Of a DNA stretch of 64,000 bases, positions 47,756 to 58,456 are shown piece by piece. The stretch comes from Pseudomonas viridiflava. Lineage in GTDB: Bacteria; Pseudomonadota; Gammaproteobacteria; Pseudomonadales; Pseudomonadaceae. Each line of letters opens with the position of its first letter. Within the stretch, counting starts at the first letter, position 1. Both the position numbers and the translations under genes were made by a program. Below the pieces are notes generated by a model. That model was given only the letters and a program-made list of their open reading frames with translations. It did not search any database and was not told where the DNA came from. The stretch is from NCBI RefSeq assembly GCF_900590885.1, contig NZ_UUON01000001.1:868001-932000 (forward strand), read 5' to 3'.

Positions 47756-48670
47756 ATGAACCGTAACGACCTGCGTCGTGTCGACCTTAACCTCTTGATC
47801 GTATTCGAAACCTTGATGCATGAGCGCAGTGTGACCCGCGCGGCCGAGAAGTTGTTCCTTGGCCAGCCGGCCATCAGCGCGGCGTTGTCACGCCTGCGTG
47901 GGCTGTTCGATGACCCGTTGTTTGTACGCACCGGGCGCAGCATGGAGCCATCGGCCCGGGCAGTGGAAATCTTCGCCCTGCTCTCCCCGGCCCTGGATTC
48001 GATTTCTACTGCCGTGAGCCGCGCCGCCGAGTTTGACCCGGCCACCAGCACCGCCGTATTCCGTATCGGCCTGTCCGACGATGTCGAATTCGCCCTGCTG
48101 CCGCAACTGCTCAAACGCCTGCGTGCCGAAGCGCCCGGCATCGTGCTGGTGGTGCGACGCGTCAATTACATCCTGATGCCGGGCCTGCTGGCCTCCGGCG
48201 AAATCTCCATCGGCGTCAGCTACACCGCCGACCTGCCGGCCAACGCCAAGCGCAAAGTCTTGCGCCGCAGCCTGCCCAAACTGCTGCGCGCCGACAGCGT
48301 ACCCGGCTCCCTGAGCCTGGACGACTTCTGCGCCCGCCCCCACGCGCTGGTGTCGTTTGCCGGTGACCTGAGCGGGTTTATCGACGAAGAGCTGGAAAAA
48401 CTCGACCGCAAACGCCACGTGGTCCTGGCCGTACCCCAATTCAACGGCCTGGGCACACTGCTGGCCGGCACCGACATCCTGGCCACCGTGCCGGATTACG
48501 CCGCCGAGGCACTGACCTCGGCCGGCGGCTTGCGCGCAGAAGACCCGCCACTGCCGGTGCGGTCGTTTGAACTGCATATGGCGTGGCGAGGGTCGCAGGA
48601 TAATGATCCGGGGGAGCGGTGGTTGAGGTCGAGGATTCAGATGTTTTTTGGGGACCCTGAGAGTCTCTAG
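47756..48670 (+). CDS. mexT: MexT-like LysR family regulator
   Basis: 304 residues from ATG 47756. Starts MNRNDLRRVDLNLLIVFETL, the MexT N-terminus, with the LysR winged HTH (about 10-70, RAAEKLFLGQPAISAALSRLR) and the effector domain containing DDVEFALLPQLL, VVRRVNYILM, GVSYTADLPANAKRKVLRR and VPDYAAEALTSAGG (each typical of MexT). In P. aeruginosa MexT activates mexEF-oprN immediately downstream; that operon is not here. Confidence 0.88.
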   Translation: MNRNDLRRVDLNLLIVFETLMHERSVTRAAEKLFLGQPAISAALSRLRGLFDDPLFVRTGRSMEPSARAVEIFALLSPALDSISTAVSRAAEFDPATSTAVFRIGLSDDVEFALLPQLLKRLRAEAPGIVLVVRRVNYILMPGLLASGEISIGVSYTADLPANAKRKVLRRSLPKLLRADSVPGSLSLDDFCARPHALVSFAGDLSGFIDEELEKLDRKRHVVLAVPQFNGLGTLLAGTDILATVPDYAAEALTSAGGLRAEDPPLPVRSFELHMAWRGSQDNDPGERWLRSRIQMFFGDPESL

Positions 48671-48863
48671 ACGTCTTCTGGCAGGCTGTTCATTTGATCA
48701 TTTTTGCCTTTCGACAAACCATGGAGCTCCATTCACTACCAGTGGATGGCTACATTGGGGGCACATCTGAGGGCATGCTTTGGATGGTTTGAAATGATTG
48801 CCCCCAGCCTAAGGCCCAGCGTAAGCGTCCACCCAACTCACTTTGCGTGAGTCAGGCCGGCAT

Positions 48864-49300
48864 TCAGTGATGCGGCAGCAGTTGCCCGATTCCATTAGCG
48901 TTCTGGGTAGGCAGCTGAGTCAGCACATCCTCGAGATAGGCATACTGATCATGCCCATTTCATGCGCGCTGACTGGATTAGGCTCATGATCTCCGCCACC
49001 CGTTTGCCGCTTCAGGCACGCAGGAAGTTACGTGCATGTTCACCGGCACGACTTGGGCTGAAGTCATACCCCACAGCCTTGAGTGCAGAAAGCGGCATGG
49101 TGCTATAGGCCCATATGTAAGCCCGGTGAGTTCTATTCTCGGCTGGCGCAAGCATTTGCACTGGCGTTTCATCGGCATGGATCTCGCCCAAGCCCGTACT
49201 GCTTAGCGCAGCGTGAACTTGAATCCCACGCCAAAAAACATGCTCCGCCGCAGCCTTGGTCAGCCTACTGAGCGTGGCTGAGCTAGAAGGCCTCGCCCGC
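48864..49300 (-). pseudogene. IS66-family transposase remnant, deleted and frameshifted
   Basis: On the minus strand, GEIHADETPVQMLAP, THRAYIWAYST and YDFSPSRAGEHARNFLR (49022-49190) are the DDE-domain core of IS66 TnpC. They are followed in frame by a TGA and then SGKRVAEIMSLIQSARM, a segment that lies about 150 residues further on in intact TnpC, so that part is deleted. One extra A near 48955 shifts the frame; the remainder reads NGHDQYAYLEDVLTQLPTQ and ends LLPHH at the stop 48864-48866. The N-terminal half, TnpA, TnpB and the terminal repeats are not seen. The element is dead. Confidence 0.85.
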
Positions 49301-49411
49301 CCAAAGCATCCATCATATGAATAATGCATGTGCAAACATGTGATTTCCATAATCTTTATGGATTGGAGAGTATTTACCCATCGAAACCCGCCATCTTCAA
49401 AGGGGAATGTC

Positions 49412-49918
49412 ATGTTCAGTAAGGCAGTAGCTCTCGCACTTATCCCGGTGGGTACCGCACTGCTGGCAGGCGCAGTCCTGCCCTTCCAAGCCGCCAGTAA
49501 CGCAGCCGTGGGCCGAGCGTTAGGGCACCCGCTTTGGGGGGCGTTAACGTCGCTGTTTGTCAGTGCCATTGTGGTGGTGATTGCACTGTTAGTCATGCGG
49601 GTATCTGCGCCTGATGTCGGCAAGGCTTTACAGGGATCCTGGTGGTTATGGATCGGCGGCATTTTGGGTGCCGTGTATGTAGGCAGCGCAACGGCCATAA
49701 CTCCCCAGCTAGGGGCTAGCGGATTTCTATTGCTCGTCGTAGCGGGACAAATTTTAGCTTCCGTTCTGGTTGACCATTTCGGGCTAATGGGACTCGCCAG
49801 CAAACCGATCACCTTCACTCGACTGGTAGGGGTCGTGATCATCTTCGGTGGTGTGTTGCTGGTTCAGGGCATCGGCACGCCGACGGTCGAGAACAGCGCT
49901 ACCCAAATCTACAAGTAA
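49412..49918 (+). CDS. DMT-superfamily membrane protein (YdcZ/DUF606)
   Basis: 168 residues from ATG 49412 with AAAGGGGAA upstream. Five hydrophobic segments; FQAASNAAVGRALGHPLWGAL and SGFLLLVVAGQILASVLVDHFG (parts) are the DUF606 signature. These half-size DMT proteins probably work as dimers. First of four same-strand genes reaching to 51778. The IS66 wreck ends about 110 bp upstream. Confidence 0.88.
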   Translation: MFSKAVALALIPVGTALLAGAVLPFQAASNAAVGRALGHPLWGALTSLFVSAIVVVIALLVMRVSAPDVGKALQGSWWLWIGGILGAVYVGSATAITPQLGASGFLLLVVAGQILASVLVDHFGLMGLASKPITFTRLVGVVIIFGGVLLVQGIGTPTVENSATQIYK

Positions 49919-49989
49919 CCCTCTCTACCCGTTTTATGTAAGCCCGCAACGCAATTGCAACTTTCTAACTCACGATAGGAGAAACAAAG

Positions 49990-50712
49990 ATGAACTTCGT
50001 AAAACTTCAGTTCAGCGATGGTCGTTCCGATGTTGAAGGTATCGATAGCGTCAATGCTGTCTTGCGCAGCGTAGGTGTGCGCGCCAGCACTGTCTCCATT
50101 CCCGAAGAAGCCAAGCCAATTCTCAAAGCATCGCTGATTGACGCCATCAGCGAAGAAGATCAAAACAAGCTGCTTTCGATATTCAGTCTCAACCGTGCTG
50201 AACTGCTGGAGCAAATACACCTCGCAGGTCGTACTCCTGAGGTGCACCGTGGTGGCTACCTAGGTACCCGCGAGGGAGATACAGCGCCCTATCCAAAAGT
50301 TTATGACATGAAAGCCATGACCCCAGAGATGCGGACTTGGGCTCTGAATCGTTATGGTCGTCTTCATGTAAACACTTCGGACAATGGCGCGGGCATTGAT
50401 GAGGTGATGACGGTGGTATCCGGTGGTGCTTTCACCTGGGTGTTTGTGCTGCCAGATGGCGTCCTTGCGCGTCTGACTGTGCATGAGATCAATCCTGAAG
50501 GGCCAGCCGTGCGCCTCAGCTATCCTGGCTTCGGCATGCACGCCGGCTACATGGATCCGCACCAAGGCATAATTGTGGCCTACGCCCATGGCCCGGAAAG
50601 CTTCACTATTCGCTTCGATGAACCCAGCGTGCCGCATGCCGAGTTGCTCAATACCAATCCTTGGGTCGACTTCTCGGGTGAGGCGCCTCAACTGTTTTCG
50701 AAGGTAAACTGA
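49990..50712 (+). CDS. Hypothetical protein of 240 residues
   Basis: Not recognised. No signal peptide or membrane helix. An N-terminal helical part (1-95) is followed by a beta-rich C-terminal half (GGAFTWVFVLPDGVLARLTVHEI, GIIVAYAHGPESFTIRFDEP in parts) of lipocalin- or cupin-like flavour. AGGAGA lies 4-9 bp before the ATG region. Codon use has more A/T in third position than core genes of the window, suggesting acquisition. Neighbours are a DMT transporter and a VOC protein. Confidence 0.75.
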   Translation: MNFVKLQFSDGRSDVEGIDSVNAVLRSVGVRASTVSIPEEAKPILKASLIDAISEEDQNKLLSIFSLNRAELLEQIHLAGRTPEVHRGGYLGTREGDTAPYPKVYDMKAMTPEMRTWALNRYGRLHVNTSDNGAGIDEVMTVVSGGAFTWVFVLPDGVLARLTVHEINPEGPAVRLSYPGFGMHAGYMDPHQGIIVAYAHGPESFTIRFDEPSVPHAELLNTNPWVDFSGEAPQLFSKVN

Positions 50713-50807
50713 GTCGTCGAACTTGCTGCCCGCATCGTGAAGAGTGCCCATCTGAAGATTCGAAACTGGGTGGGGCTCACATCAGTGATCCAACAGGAGT
50801 GATCGTA

Positions 50808-51224
50808 ATGCGCAGTTTTTCAATTCAACGTATCGACCATGTTGTACTGCGGGTGCAGGACATTGAGCGCAGCCTGGCTTTCTACACATCTGTACTGGGA
50901 TGTGATGTCAAAAAGCGCCGTGACGACCTTGGCATGATTCATCTGAGCGCAGGGACATCCATGATTGACCTGGTTGATGCTAACGGGCCGATCGGTCGTC
51001 AGGGTGGGCAGCCGGCGGGTAAGCAAAGACACAATGTCGATCACTTCTGCCTTCGGGTTGAGCCGTTTGATGAACAGGCCATTCTCCGCAACTTGGCTGC
51101 TGCCGGTGTATCAGCTCAAGAGGCCGTGATGCGGTATGGAGCGGAGGGAACAGGTTTGTCGATTTATCTCAACGACCCTGATGATAATCAGATCGAGTTG
51201 AAAGGCCCTGCTGTGCAACCCTGA
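50808..51224 (+). CDS. VOC family protein (glyoxalase/dioxygenase fold)
   Basis: 138 residues from ATG 50808, preceded by CAGGAGTG. Paired beta-alpha-beta-beta-beta modules with RIDHVVLRVQDIERSLAFYTSVLG at the start and NVDHFCLRV and DPDDNQIELKG later; metal ligands His13, His79-region and Glu in IELKG are present. Members include glyoxalase I, fosfomycin-resistance enzymes and ring-cleavage dioxygenases; nothing seen decides between them. Confidence 0.85.
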   Translation: MRSFSIQRIDHVVLRVQDIERSLAFYTSVLGCDVKKRRDDLGMIHLSAGTSMIDLVDANGPIGRQGGQPAGKQRHNVDHFCLRVEPFDEQAILRNLAAAGVSAQEAVMRYGAEGTGLSIYLNDPDDNQIELKGPAVQP

Positions 51225-51271
51225 TGAAATCAGCCAGGTCGATGAACGTGTGAATAGCGGGAATAGAAAGG

Positions 51272-51778
51272 ATGACAATCGGGCCACACAACACTCAACG
51301 CTCCAAGCTGACCGAACAGAACCTTGGAGAAATATTCCGAATTTGTTCTGACAACCCGGTCTACTTCGAGCACATGCGTGAAACCCTTAGTGTGGAAAAG
51401 CTTGCAAAGTTACTCACCGCGATCCCTCCCGGAGCAGACCTGGCCCACAAGCAGAACATCGGTTTTCGACAGCAAGGCAGGCTGGTTGGCTATTTGGAGC
51501 TGATCGAGTCTTTCCCGGAACGGGATCATATCCTTATAGGCTTCTTCATAATCGAAAAGGCTGCGCAAAGTAGAGGATTGGGGTCTGCAATCATCAAATC
51601 GGTGCTTGCAGACTACGCTGCAAGTGGCTTCAAGATTGCCATCTTGAGCCATGCCAGTACTGATGAGAAAGCCAAAGCTTTTTGGTTAAGGAACCGGTTC
51701 GTCGCAACAGGCGAGATTGACGACTGCGACGATATCGAATTAATCGTGATGGAGCACAATCTGGCTGCTTCAGCTTGA
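51272..51778 (+). CDS. GNAT family N-acetyltransferase
   Basis: 168 residues. Acetyl-CoA pyrophosphate loop QSRGLGSAII (around residues 98-108), preceded by IGFFIIEKAA and followed by KAKAFWLRNRFVATGE, the motif order of GNAT enzymes. Substrate unknown. Convergent with the LysR gene: the two stops are 2 bp apart. Confidence 0.88.
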   Translation: MTIGPHNTQRSKLTEQNLGEIFRICSDNPVYFEHMRETLSVEKLAKLLTAIPPGADLAHKQNIGFRQQGRLVGYLELIESFPERDHILIGFFIIEKAAQSRGLGSAIIKSVLADYAASGFKIAILSHASTDEKAKAFWLRNRFVATGEIDDCDDIELIVMEHNLAASA

Positions 51779-51780
51779 TG

Positions 51781-52686
51781 TCAGCCTGGTTGAGAACACT
51801 CAAAAACGGCTTCCCGTAGCCAGCGGTGTGCGGCATCACCCTCTTTTCTGGCGTGCCAGGCCTGTTGATAGGCGAATCGCGGGATATCAATGGGCGGTTT
51901 GAATTGCCGCAGCGATTTATGTTTGCGCATCGGGCCCACTGCGCGGCTGGCAACCGTAAGAATCAGATCGGTGCCCGCAAGTACTTCAACTGCCGCACTC
52001 CAGTGCGGCAAAGCCAAGGCAATGTGACGCTTCAAACCTTGAGCGGCCAGCGCCTTCTCGATCTCATCGTTCGCATCAGGACGTAGCGCGAGCATCACAT
52101 GCGGGCGCGACAACCAATCGTCCAGTGAAAGACCACCCTGCTCTGGCAGCACTTGTTTATCTGCAAGGCTGATGAATCCTTCGAAAAACAGATCTTGAAG
52201 CGCAATGGCACCCGGAACCTCGGGAAAGATGCCCAGCGCAAGGTCAAGTTCACCATCCAACAGCTGAGAAATCATCATATCTCGACTGGCTTGGCTGATA
52301 GCCAAATCAATACCCGGCGCCTCCTTGCGGATTTTCCGGGTAAGCGGAGGCAGAAGGATCCGCGCCGCGTAGTCCGATAGCGACAATCGAAAACGGCCCT
52401 TTGCCGTTGATGGCTCAAATTCCGCAGCGCCCAACAGCGAATTCAGATGGCCCAAGGCATCCTTAAGTGGCTGAGCCAGCGCTTGCGCCCTCGCCGTCAA
52501 AACCATCGCCCCGTTGCGCCGTATGAGCAGAGGGTCGTCGAAATGCGCTCTGAGCAAGCTCAGCGCGTGGCTGACTGCCGGCTGGCTTTTATGCAGTCGT
52601 ACTGACGCTCGCGTGACGTGTTTCTCGGCCAATAACGCATGAAGTGTTACCAGCATATTGAGGTCAATCCTGCGCAGTTCATCCAT
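51781..52686 (-). CDS. LysR family transcriptional regulator
   Basis: 301 residues. Winged HTH LRRIDLNMLVTLHALLAEKHVTRASVRLHKSQPAVSHAL (in part), then an effector domain of the NodD/MexT/LeuO subgroup. No divergent gene is near its 5' end; the next one begins 630 bp away, the molybdenum enzyme cluster, which is a possible target. Confidence 0.92.
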   Translation of the reverse strand: MDELRRIDLNMLVTLHALLAEKHVTRASVRLHKSQPAVSHALSLLRAHFDDPLLIRRNGAMVLTARAQALAQPLKDALGHLNSLLGAAEFEPSTAKGRFRLSLSDYAARILLPPLTRKIRKEAPGIDLAISQASRDMMISQLLDGELDLALGIFPEVPGAIALQDLFFEGFISLADKQVLPEQGGLSLDDWLSRPHVMLALRPDANDEIEKALAAQGLKRHIALALPHWSAAVEVLAGTDLILTVASRAVGPMRKHKSLRQFKPPIDIPRFAYQQAWHARKEGDAAHRWLREAVFECSQPG

Positions 52687-53315
52687 GGAATGAATACTCG
52701 AGTCGCCAGGTAGTGAATTTAATCAAATTAACACATGAACAGACACGTACGCCGAACGTTGAGCGAGCGGATTTCGGTCATCCCGCCGTAGATGTAAATT
52801 GAAGACCACCCTGTACCACCTCGGTACTGTAAAAAATCGCCATCCGCGATCGCTCGTCTAAGGCGCGCGAGTGGGTGCAAACCTGGGGGCATAGCGTGAA
52901 TTTTTCAAGCTGAAAATGACGTCCTAGAGCCTAGTCAAAATGTTCATGCGCACACGTGCATCTGCTAGCGCCCATCGCGAGGTGGCCCAGCAATGGGCCA
53001 ACCACGTAGACCCGTTGCGGAAAACGCGGTGAAGTGACACATGACTGACCATGTAAGCATCAAAGAAATATCGCGTAACAGATACGCCCTCCTCTAGCCA
53101 CCGCCCAAACGCAGCCGCACCCCAGTTAATGCGCACGCCTCGCCGATTCATGAGTCCAGCACATAACTCTATAGCAGCACATCGCAAAAACGTTCTGCGA
53201 CTATCCAGGTCACTCCTATTGATGAGTACTGGCAATGCAGTAGCGCATAGGGCGAAGACCCGAACCGCCATGCTGCCCAAGACTGAACCACTGCCGCTAG
53301 CTGGGAATAGAACCA
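52687..53315. other. Intergenic stretch of about 630 bp, no gene assigned
   Basis: Lower GC than the neighbours. A minus-strand open frame (52924-53334) has no ribosome-binding site, unusual composition (many Arg, Trp, Cys) and runs over the start of the paoA gene, so it is not called. The promoter of the paoABC operon should lie in the last 150 bp. Confidence 0.5.
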
Positions 53316-53951
53316 ATGGACGACGTGATAACAATATCCCGACGCAAATTTCTGATTGTGGGTGCAGTGACGGCAGCGACCGTAGCGCTTCCTCCTTTCA
53401 TCAGCGTCGAAGCTAGTGCAGCCAACTTGGCGCGCCCTATCAATTCGGCATTGAGCCTCTCGGTGAATGGACAGGTTCACTCGCTGGATGTCGACACCCG
53501 CACGACGCTACTCGATGCGTTGCGAGAAAACCTGAAGCTCAGCGGGACCAAAAAGGGTTGTGATCACGGCCAATGTGGTGCCTGCACGGTGATTGCCGAC
53601 GGTCGACGGATTAACGCGTGCCTGACCCTGGCGGTGATGCATGAGGGGTCGAAGATCACCACGATCGAAGGCCTCGGCACACCGGGCAAATTGCATCCCA
53701 TGCAAGCGGCGTTCGTCAAACACGATGGCTACCAGTGCGGCTATTGCACACCGGGGCAGATCTGTTCGGCGGTGGCGGTATTGGCTGAGATTCGCCAGGG
53801 GATTCCCAGCCATGCCAGCGCCAGCCTGGTCGACAGGCCGCAATTGATCGCCAGCGAATTCCAGGAACGCATGAGCGGCAACATCTGCCGGTGCGGCGCC
53901 TACTCCAACATCATTCAAGCAATCACCGAAGTCGCGGAGGTCAACGCATGA
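53316..53951 (+). CDS. paoA: Aldehyde oxidoreductase, 2Fe-2S subunit (PaoA/YagT type)
   Basis: 211 residues. Twin-arginine signal [20 protein letters not shown], then two 2Fe-2S domains: plant-type [12 protein letters not shown] with a later Cys in RINACL, and the helical domain with CGYCTPGQ and CRCGAY. Electron-transfer subunit of a periplasmic, molybdopterin cytosine dinucleotide aldehyde dehydrogenase. First gene of the paoABC unit; overlaps paoB by 4 bp. Confidence 0.93.
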   Translation: MDDVITISRRKFLIVGAVTAATVALPPFISVEASAANLARPINSALSLSVNGQVHSLDVDTRTTLLDALRENLKLSGTKKGCDHGQCGACTVIADGRRINACLTLAVMHEGSKITTIEGLGTPGKLHPMQAAFVKHDGYQCGYCTPGQICSAVAVLAEIRQGIPSHASASLVDRPQLIASEFQERMSGNICRCGAYSNIIQAITEVAEVNA

Positions 53952-54904
53952 GGCCCTTCACTTACCTACGTGCCAAATCCCCGGCGGAAGCCGCTGCGTT
54001 GGCGGCGCAAGTCAACGGCTCACGGTTTATCGCGGGTGGTACCAACCTGCTGGACTTAATGAAGCTGGAGATCGAAACGCCGACCCACCTGATCGACGTC
54101 AACGGGCTCGACCTGGACCGCATCGACGCCACGCCCGAAGGCGGTTTGAGGATTGGCGCGCTGGTGCGCAATACCGACCTGGCCGCCGATATACGCATCC
54201 GAAAAGACTACGGGATATTATCCCGCGCGCTGCTGGCAGGCGCTTCCGGCCAGCTACGCAATGTCGCGACCACCGCCGGTAACCTGCTGCAACGGACCCG
54301 CTGCCCTTACTTTTATGACACTTATCAAGCGTGTAACAAGCGACTGCCTGGCAGCGGTTGTGCGGCCATCGGCGGTTTCAGTCGGCAGTCAGCAATCATC
54401 GGCGTCAGCGACGCCTGCATTGCTACTCACCCCAGCGACATGGCCATCGCCATGCGCGTACTTGACGCGCAGATCGAAACCGTCCGGCCTGACGGCACGA
54501 CACGGCTCATCACCATGGCAAATTTCCATCGCCTTCCCGGCAATACGCCGAATATTGAAACCACGCTATTGGCTAACGAGCTAATCACCGCCGTCACCCT
54601 GCCCCCGCCCCTGGGCGGCACACACATCTACCAGAAAGTCAGGGACCGTTCTTCCTACGCATTCGCGTTGATTTCGGTGGGCGCGGTCATTCACCAAGAC
54701 GGCAGCGGCCGTGTCGCATTGGGCGGCGTTGCGCATAAGCCTTGGCGTGTGGAAGCCGCCGAGTCGGCGATGCCCGAAGGCGCCAAAGCGGTGACCAAAG
54801 GTTTACTCGCCGGTGCCACTCCCACTCATGAAAACGCGTTCAAGGTGACGCTGGTCGAGCGTACGCTCGCTGCGGTGATCGCGCGGGCGAGGGCTCAAGC
54901 ATGA
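53948..54904 (+). CDS. paoB: Aldehyde oxidoreductase, FAD subunit (PaoB/YagS type)
   Basis: 318 residues from ATG 53948. FAD-binding loops [13 protein letters not shown] and [13 protein letters not shown]; the insertion with cysteines in [22 protein letters not shown] and [13 protein letters not shown] matches the extra 4Fe-4S cluster of E. coli PaoB. No own signal peptide; exported with PaoA through the Tat pathway by hitchhiking. Stop overlaps paoC start by 4 bp. Confidence 0.93.
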   Translation: MRPFTYLRAKSPAEAAALAAQVNGSRFIAGGTNLLDLMKLEIETPTHLIDVNGLDLDRIDATPEGGLRIGALVRNTDLAADIRIRKDYGILSRALLAGASGQLRNVATTAGNLLQRTRCPYFYDTYQACNKRLPGSGCAAIGGFSRQSAIIGVSDACIATHPSDMAIAMRVLDAQIETVRPDGTTRLITMANFHRLPGNTPNIETTLLANELITAVTLPPPLGGTHIYQKVRDRSSYAFALISVGAVIHQDGSGRVALGGVAHKPWRVEAAESAMPEGAKAVTKGLLAGATPTHENAFKVTLVERTLAAVIARARAQA

Positions 54905-57099
54905 AATTTGATACCCCCGCCACAACCAACCCCATCGACCAACTGAACGTGGTCGGCAAGCCCACCGCGCGGATCGAGGGCCCTTTGAAAGTCTGCGGCG
55001 TGGCACCTTATGCCTACGAACACCACGATGCAGTGGCAAACCAGGCTTACGGTTATGTGATCGGCTCCGCCATTGCCAAGGGGCGCATCGCATCGATGGA
55101 CCTGACAGACGCTGAATCCGCTCCCGGGGTCATAGCGATTGTCACTGCAGCCAATTCGGGAAAGCTCGGCAAAGGCAAGTTCAATACCGCGAATCTGCTC
55201 GCTGGCCCTGCTATCCAGCATTACCACCAAGCCGTGGCCATGGTGGTAGCGGATACGTTTGAGCAGGCACGCTGCGCCGCGCAATTGGTGAAGATTACCT
55301 ACCAACGCAGCGAAGGTGCCTACGACTTGGCCAGTGTTCGCGATTCAGGGGTTGAAATTAAAGCGCAATTGGCCGACAGCCGTTACGGCGACTTTGAGGG
55401 GGCGTTCGATGCTGCCGCAGTCAAGCTGGACGCCACCTACACCACGCCCGATCAGGCTCATGCGATGATGGAGCCCTTCGCGTCGATGGCCAGCTGGAAA
55501 GGTGACCAGGTGACCGTCTGGACCTCCAACCAGATGATTGACTGGTCGGTGACCGATCTGGCGACCACGCTCGGTATTCCCAAACATAACGTACGCCTGA
55601 TTTCTCCGTACATCGGCGGCGGCTTCGGCGGCAAGTTGTTCATCCGCTCCGACGCCGTCCTGGCCGCACTGGGTTCAAGGCTGTGTGGCCGGCCAGTCAA
55701 GGTCGCGCTCACACGGCCGCTGATGATCAACAACTCCACCCACCGACCGGCAACCATTCAGCGCATTCGGATCGGCGCTACCCGCGAGGGCAAGATCACT
55801 GCCATGGGCCACGAAGGCTGGTCAGGCGATTTGCCCGGCGGCAAAGTCGAGCGGGCCGCGCAACCCAGCCAACTGCTCTACGCGGGCGCCAATCGCTTGG
55901 TCAGCGCCCGCCTGTCGGTCCTCGATTTGCCAGAAGGCAATGCCATGCGTGCACCCGGTGAAACCCCAGGGCTGATGGCCCTGGAAATCGCCATGGACGA
56001 AATGGCCGAGAAACTCAGCCTCGACCCAGTGCAGTTCCGCATCCTCAACGACACACAGGTCGATCCGAGCAAACCCGAGCGGCGTTTCTCCCAACGACAA
56101 TTGGTCGAATGCTTACAAACCGGCGCCGAGCGGTTCGGCTGGGACCAGCGCCACCGGCAACCTGGCGCACTACGCGACGGCCATCTGTTGATCGGTATGG
56201 GAGTTGGCGTGGCCTTTCGCAGCAACCAATTAGTCAAGTCCGGGGCGCGAGTCCGGCTTGATAGCCAGGGCGTGGTCACCGTGGAAACCGACATGACCGA
56301 TATCGGCACGGGCAGTTATACGATCATTGCCCAGACCGCCGCCGAGATGATGGGGTTGCCTCTGGACAAAGTACGGGTGCGACTTGGCGATTCAAGTTTT
56401 CCTGTTTCAGCCGGTTCCGGTGGCCAGTTCGGCGCCAACTGCTCAACCGCTGGTGTGTATGCCGCCTGCGTGAAACTGCGCGAAGCGGTCGCCGAGCGCC
56501 TGGGGCTGAATGCGCAGGACGCGGTATTCACTGACGGTGAAGTGCACGCAGACGGTAAGCGCGTGCCCCTGCGCAACGCAGCCCAATCGGGCGAGTTGGT
56601 TGCCGAGGATTCCATCGAGTTCGGCGATCTGAACAAGCAGTTTGTGCAATCGACCTTCGGCGCGCACTTCGTCGAAGTCGCCGTCGACAGCGCCACGGGT
56701 GAGGTACGAGTCAGGCGGATGCTGGCAGTCTGCGCGGCAGGACGCATCCTTAACCCGACCTCAGCCCGAAGCCAGGTAATCGGCGCCATGACCATGGGCG
56801 TCGGTGCGGCCCTGATGGAAGAACTGGCGGTGGACAAGCGCCAGGGCTTTTTCGTGAATCACGACTTGGCAGGTTACGAGGTGCCTGTACACGCGGACAT
56901 CCCGCATCAAGAGGTGATTTTTCTGGATGAGCCCGATGCGTACTCCTCGCCGATGAAGGCCAAGGGTGTGGGTGAGCTAGGGTTATGTGGCGTGAGCGCG
57001 GCGATTGCGAACGCCGTTTACAACGCCACTGGCGTGCGTGTTCGGGAATACCCGATCACCCTGGACAAATTGCTCGACCAATTACCGCCGATGCTTTGA
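54901..57099 (+). CDS. paoC: Aldehyde oxidoreductase, molybdenum subunit (PaoC/YagR type)
   Basis: 732 residues. Xanthine-oxidase-family catalytic subunit: [10 protein letters not shown] for the cofactor, RAPGETPG and the C-terminal GVGELGLCG, in which the Glu of VGELG is the catalytic base. Oxidises aromatic or other aldehydes to acids in the periplasm. A chaperone of the PaoD/XdhC kind is needed for cofactor insertion but is not encoded here. Confidence 0.94.
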   Translation: MKFDTPATTNPIDQLNVVGKPTARIEGPLKVCGVAPYAYEHHDAVANQAYGYVIGSAIAKGRIASMDLTDAESAPGVIAIVTAANSGKLGKGKFNTANLLAGPAIQHYHQAVAMVVADTFEQARCAAQLVKITYQRSEGAYDLASVRDSGVEIKAQLADSRYGDFEGAFDAAAVKLDATYTTPDQAHAMMEPFASMASWKGDQVTVWTSNQMIDWSVTDLATTLGIPKHNVRLISPYIGGGFGGKLFIRSDAVLAALGSRLCGRPVKVALTRPLMINNSTHRPATIQRIRIGATREGKITAMGHEGWSGDLPGGKVERAAQPSQLLYAGANRLVSARLSVLDLPEGNAMRAPGETPGLMALEIAMDEMAEKLSLDPVQFRILNDTQVDPSKPERRFSQRQLVECLQTGAERFGWDQRHRQPGALRDGHLLIGMGVGVAFRSNQLVKSGARVRLDSQGVVTVETDMTDIGTGSYTIIAQTAAEMMGLPLDKVRVRLGDSSFPVSAGSGGQFGANCSTAGVYAACVKLREAVAERLGLNAQDAVFTDGEVHADGKRVPLRNAAQSGELVAEDSIEFGDLNKQFVQSTFGAHFVEVAVDSATGEVRVRRMLAVCAAGRILNPTSARSQVIGAMTMGVGAALMEELAVDKRQGFFVNHDLAGYEVPVHADIPHQEVIFLDEPDAYSSPMKAKGVGELGLCGVSAAIANAVYNATGVRVREYPITLDKLLDQLPPML

Positions 57100-57161
57100 C
57101 CGACGCTTACCGGGACTGCCACCGCAGCCATGGCTCAGGACCTTACCTGAGCCATGCGTGG

Positions 57162-57590
57162 TTATTCGGTCACCAAAGGGCCAGCGTTGTATTGCTCGTC
57201 GGTCACGTGTTCCATCCACTCGACGTTCTTGCCGTCGATCATTTCTGTGACCGCGAAGTGCGACATCGCCGTGGTAGCTGCCGCGCCGTGCCAATGCCGT
57301 TTGCCACACGCACAGGCAATAATATCGCCTGCACGGATTTCAGTTCGCGGGCCACCTTCACACTGCGTCCAGCCAACGCCGGACAGTACGATGAGCGTCT
57401 GCCCAAGCGGATGCGTATGCCACGCCGTGCGTGCAGACGGCTCAAATGTCACGATGGCGCCCCCCGTGCGCGCCGGCTCCTGCATCTGAAACAGGCTGTC
57501 AATTCGCACCGCCCCGGTAAACCAGTCTTCAGGGCCTTTGATGGACGGCTTGGTGCCGTTACGAATAATGGTCTGGTGTTGTGTAGTCAT
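57162..57590 (-). CDS. Cupin-domain protein
   Basis: 142 residues from ATG 57590 with AAAGGA upstream. Single cupin barrel with AWHTHPLGQTLIVLSGVGWTQ and GKRHWHGAAATTAMSHFAV, giving the metal ligands H-x-H, Gln and a later His. Close to the (R)-mandelonitrile-lyase/carboxymuconolactone-associated cupins. Commonly found with Tat-exported flavodoxins and aldo/keto reductases, as here. The stop is 62 bp from the end of paoC, convergent. Confidence 0.88.
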   Translation of the reverse strand: MTTQHQTIIRNGTKPSIKGPEDWFTGAVRIDSLFQMQEPARTGGAIVTFEPSARTAWHTHPLGQTLIVLSGVGWTQCEGGPRTEIRAGDIIACACGKRHWHGAAATTAMSHFAVTEMIDGKNVEWMEHVTDEQYNAGPLVTE

Positions 57591-57640
57591 GAGTATTTGT
57601 CCTTTCAAAGCTGAGGGTTCGAACGCTGGAAGCTGTGCCG

Positions 57641-58399
<759 letters not shown>

Positions 58400-58456
58400 T
58401 TAATTGAGCTACCCGGCAAGACAAAGGCCAGTGAGGGTCGCAGCAACGCGCGGCGC

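Noticed and set aside
49012..49842. Single 276-residue minus-strand protein including the IS66 motifs
   Set aside because: Only the last 95 or so residues resemble a transposase; the first part is antisense to the DUF606 gene.
52924..53334. Minus-strand open frame of 136 residues before paoA
   Set aside because: No ribosome-binding site, odd composition and overlap with the paoA start; no recognisable motif. Left as intergenic.
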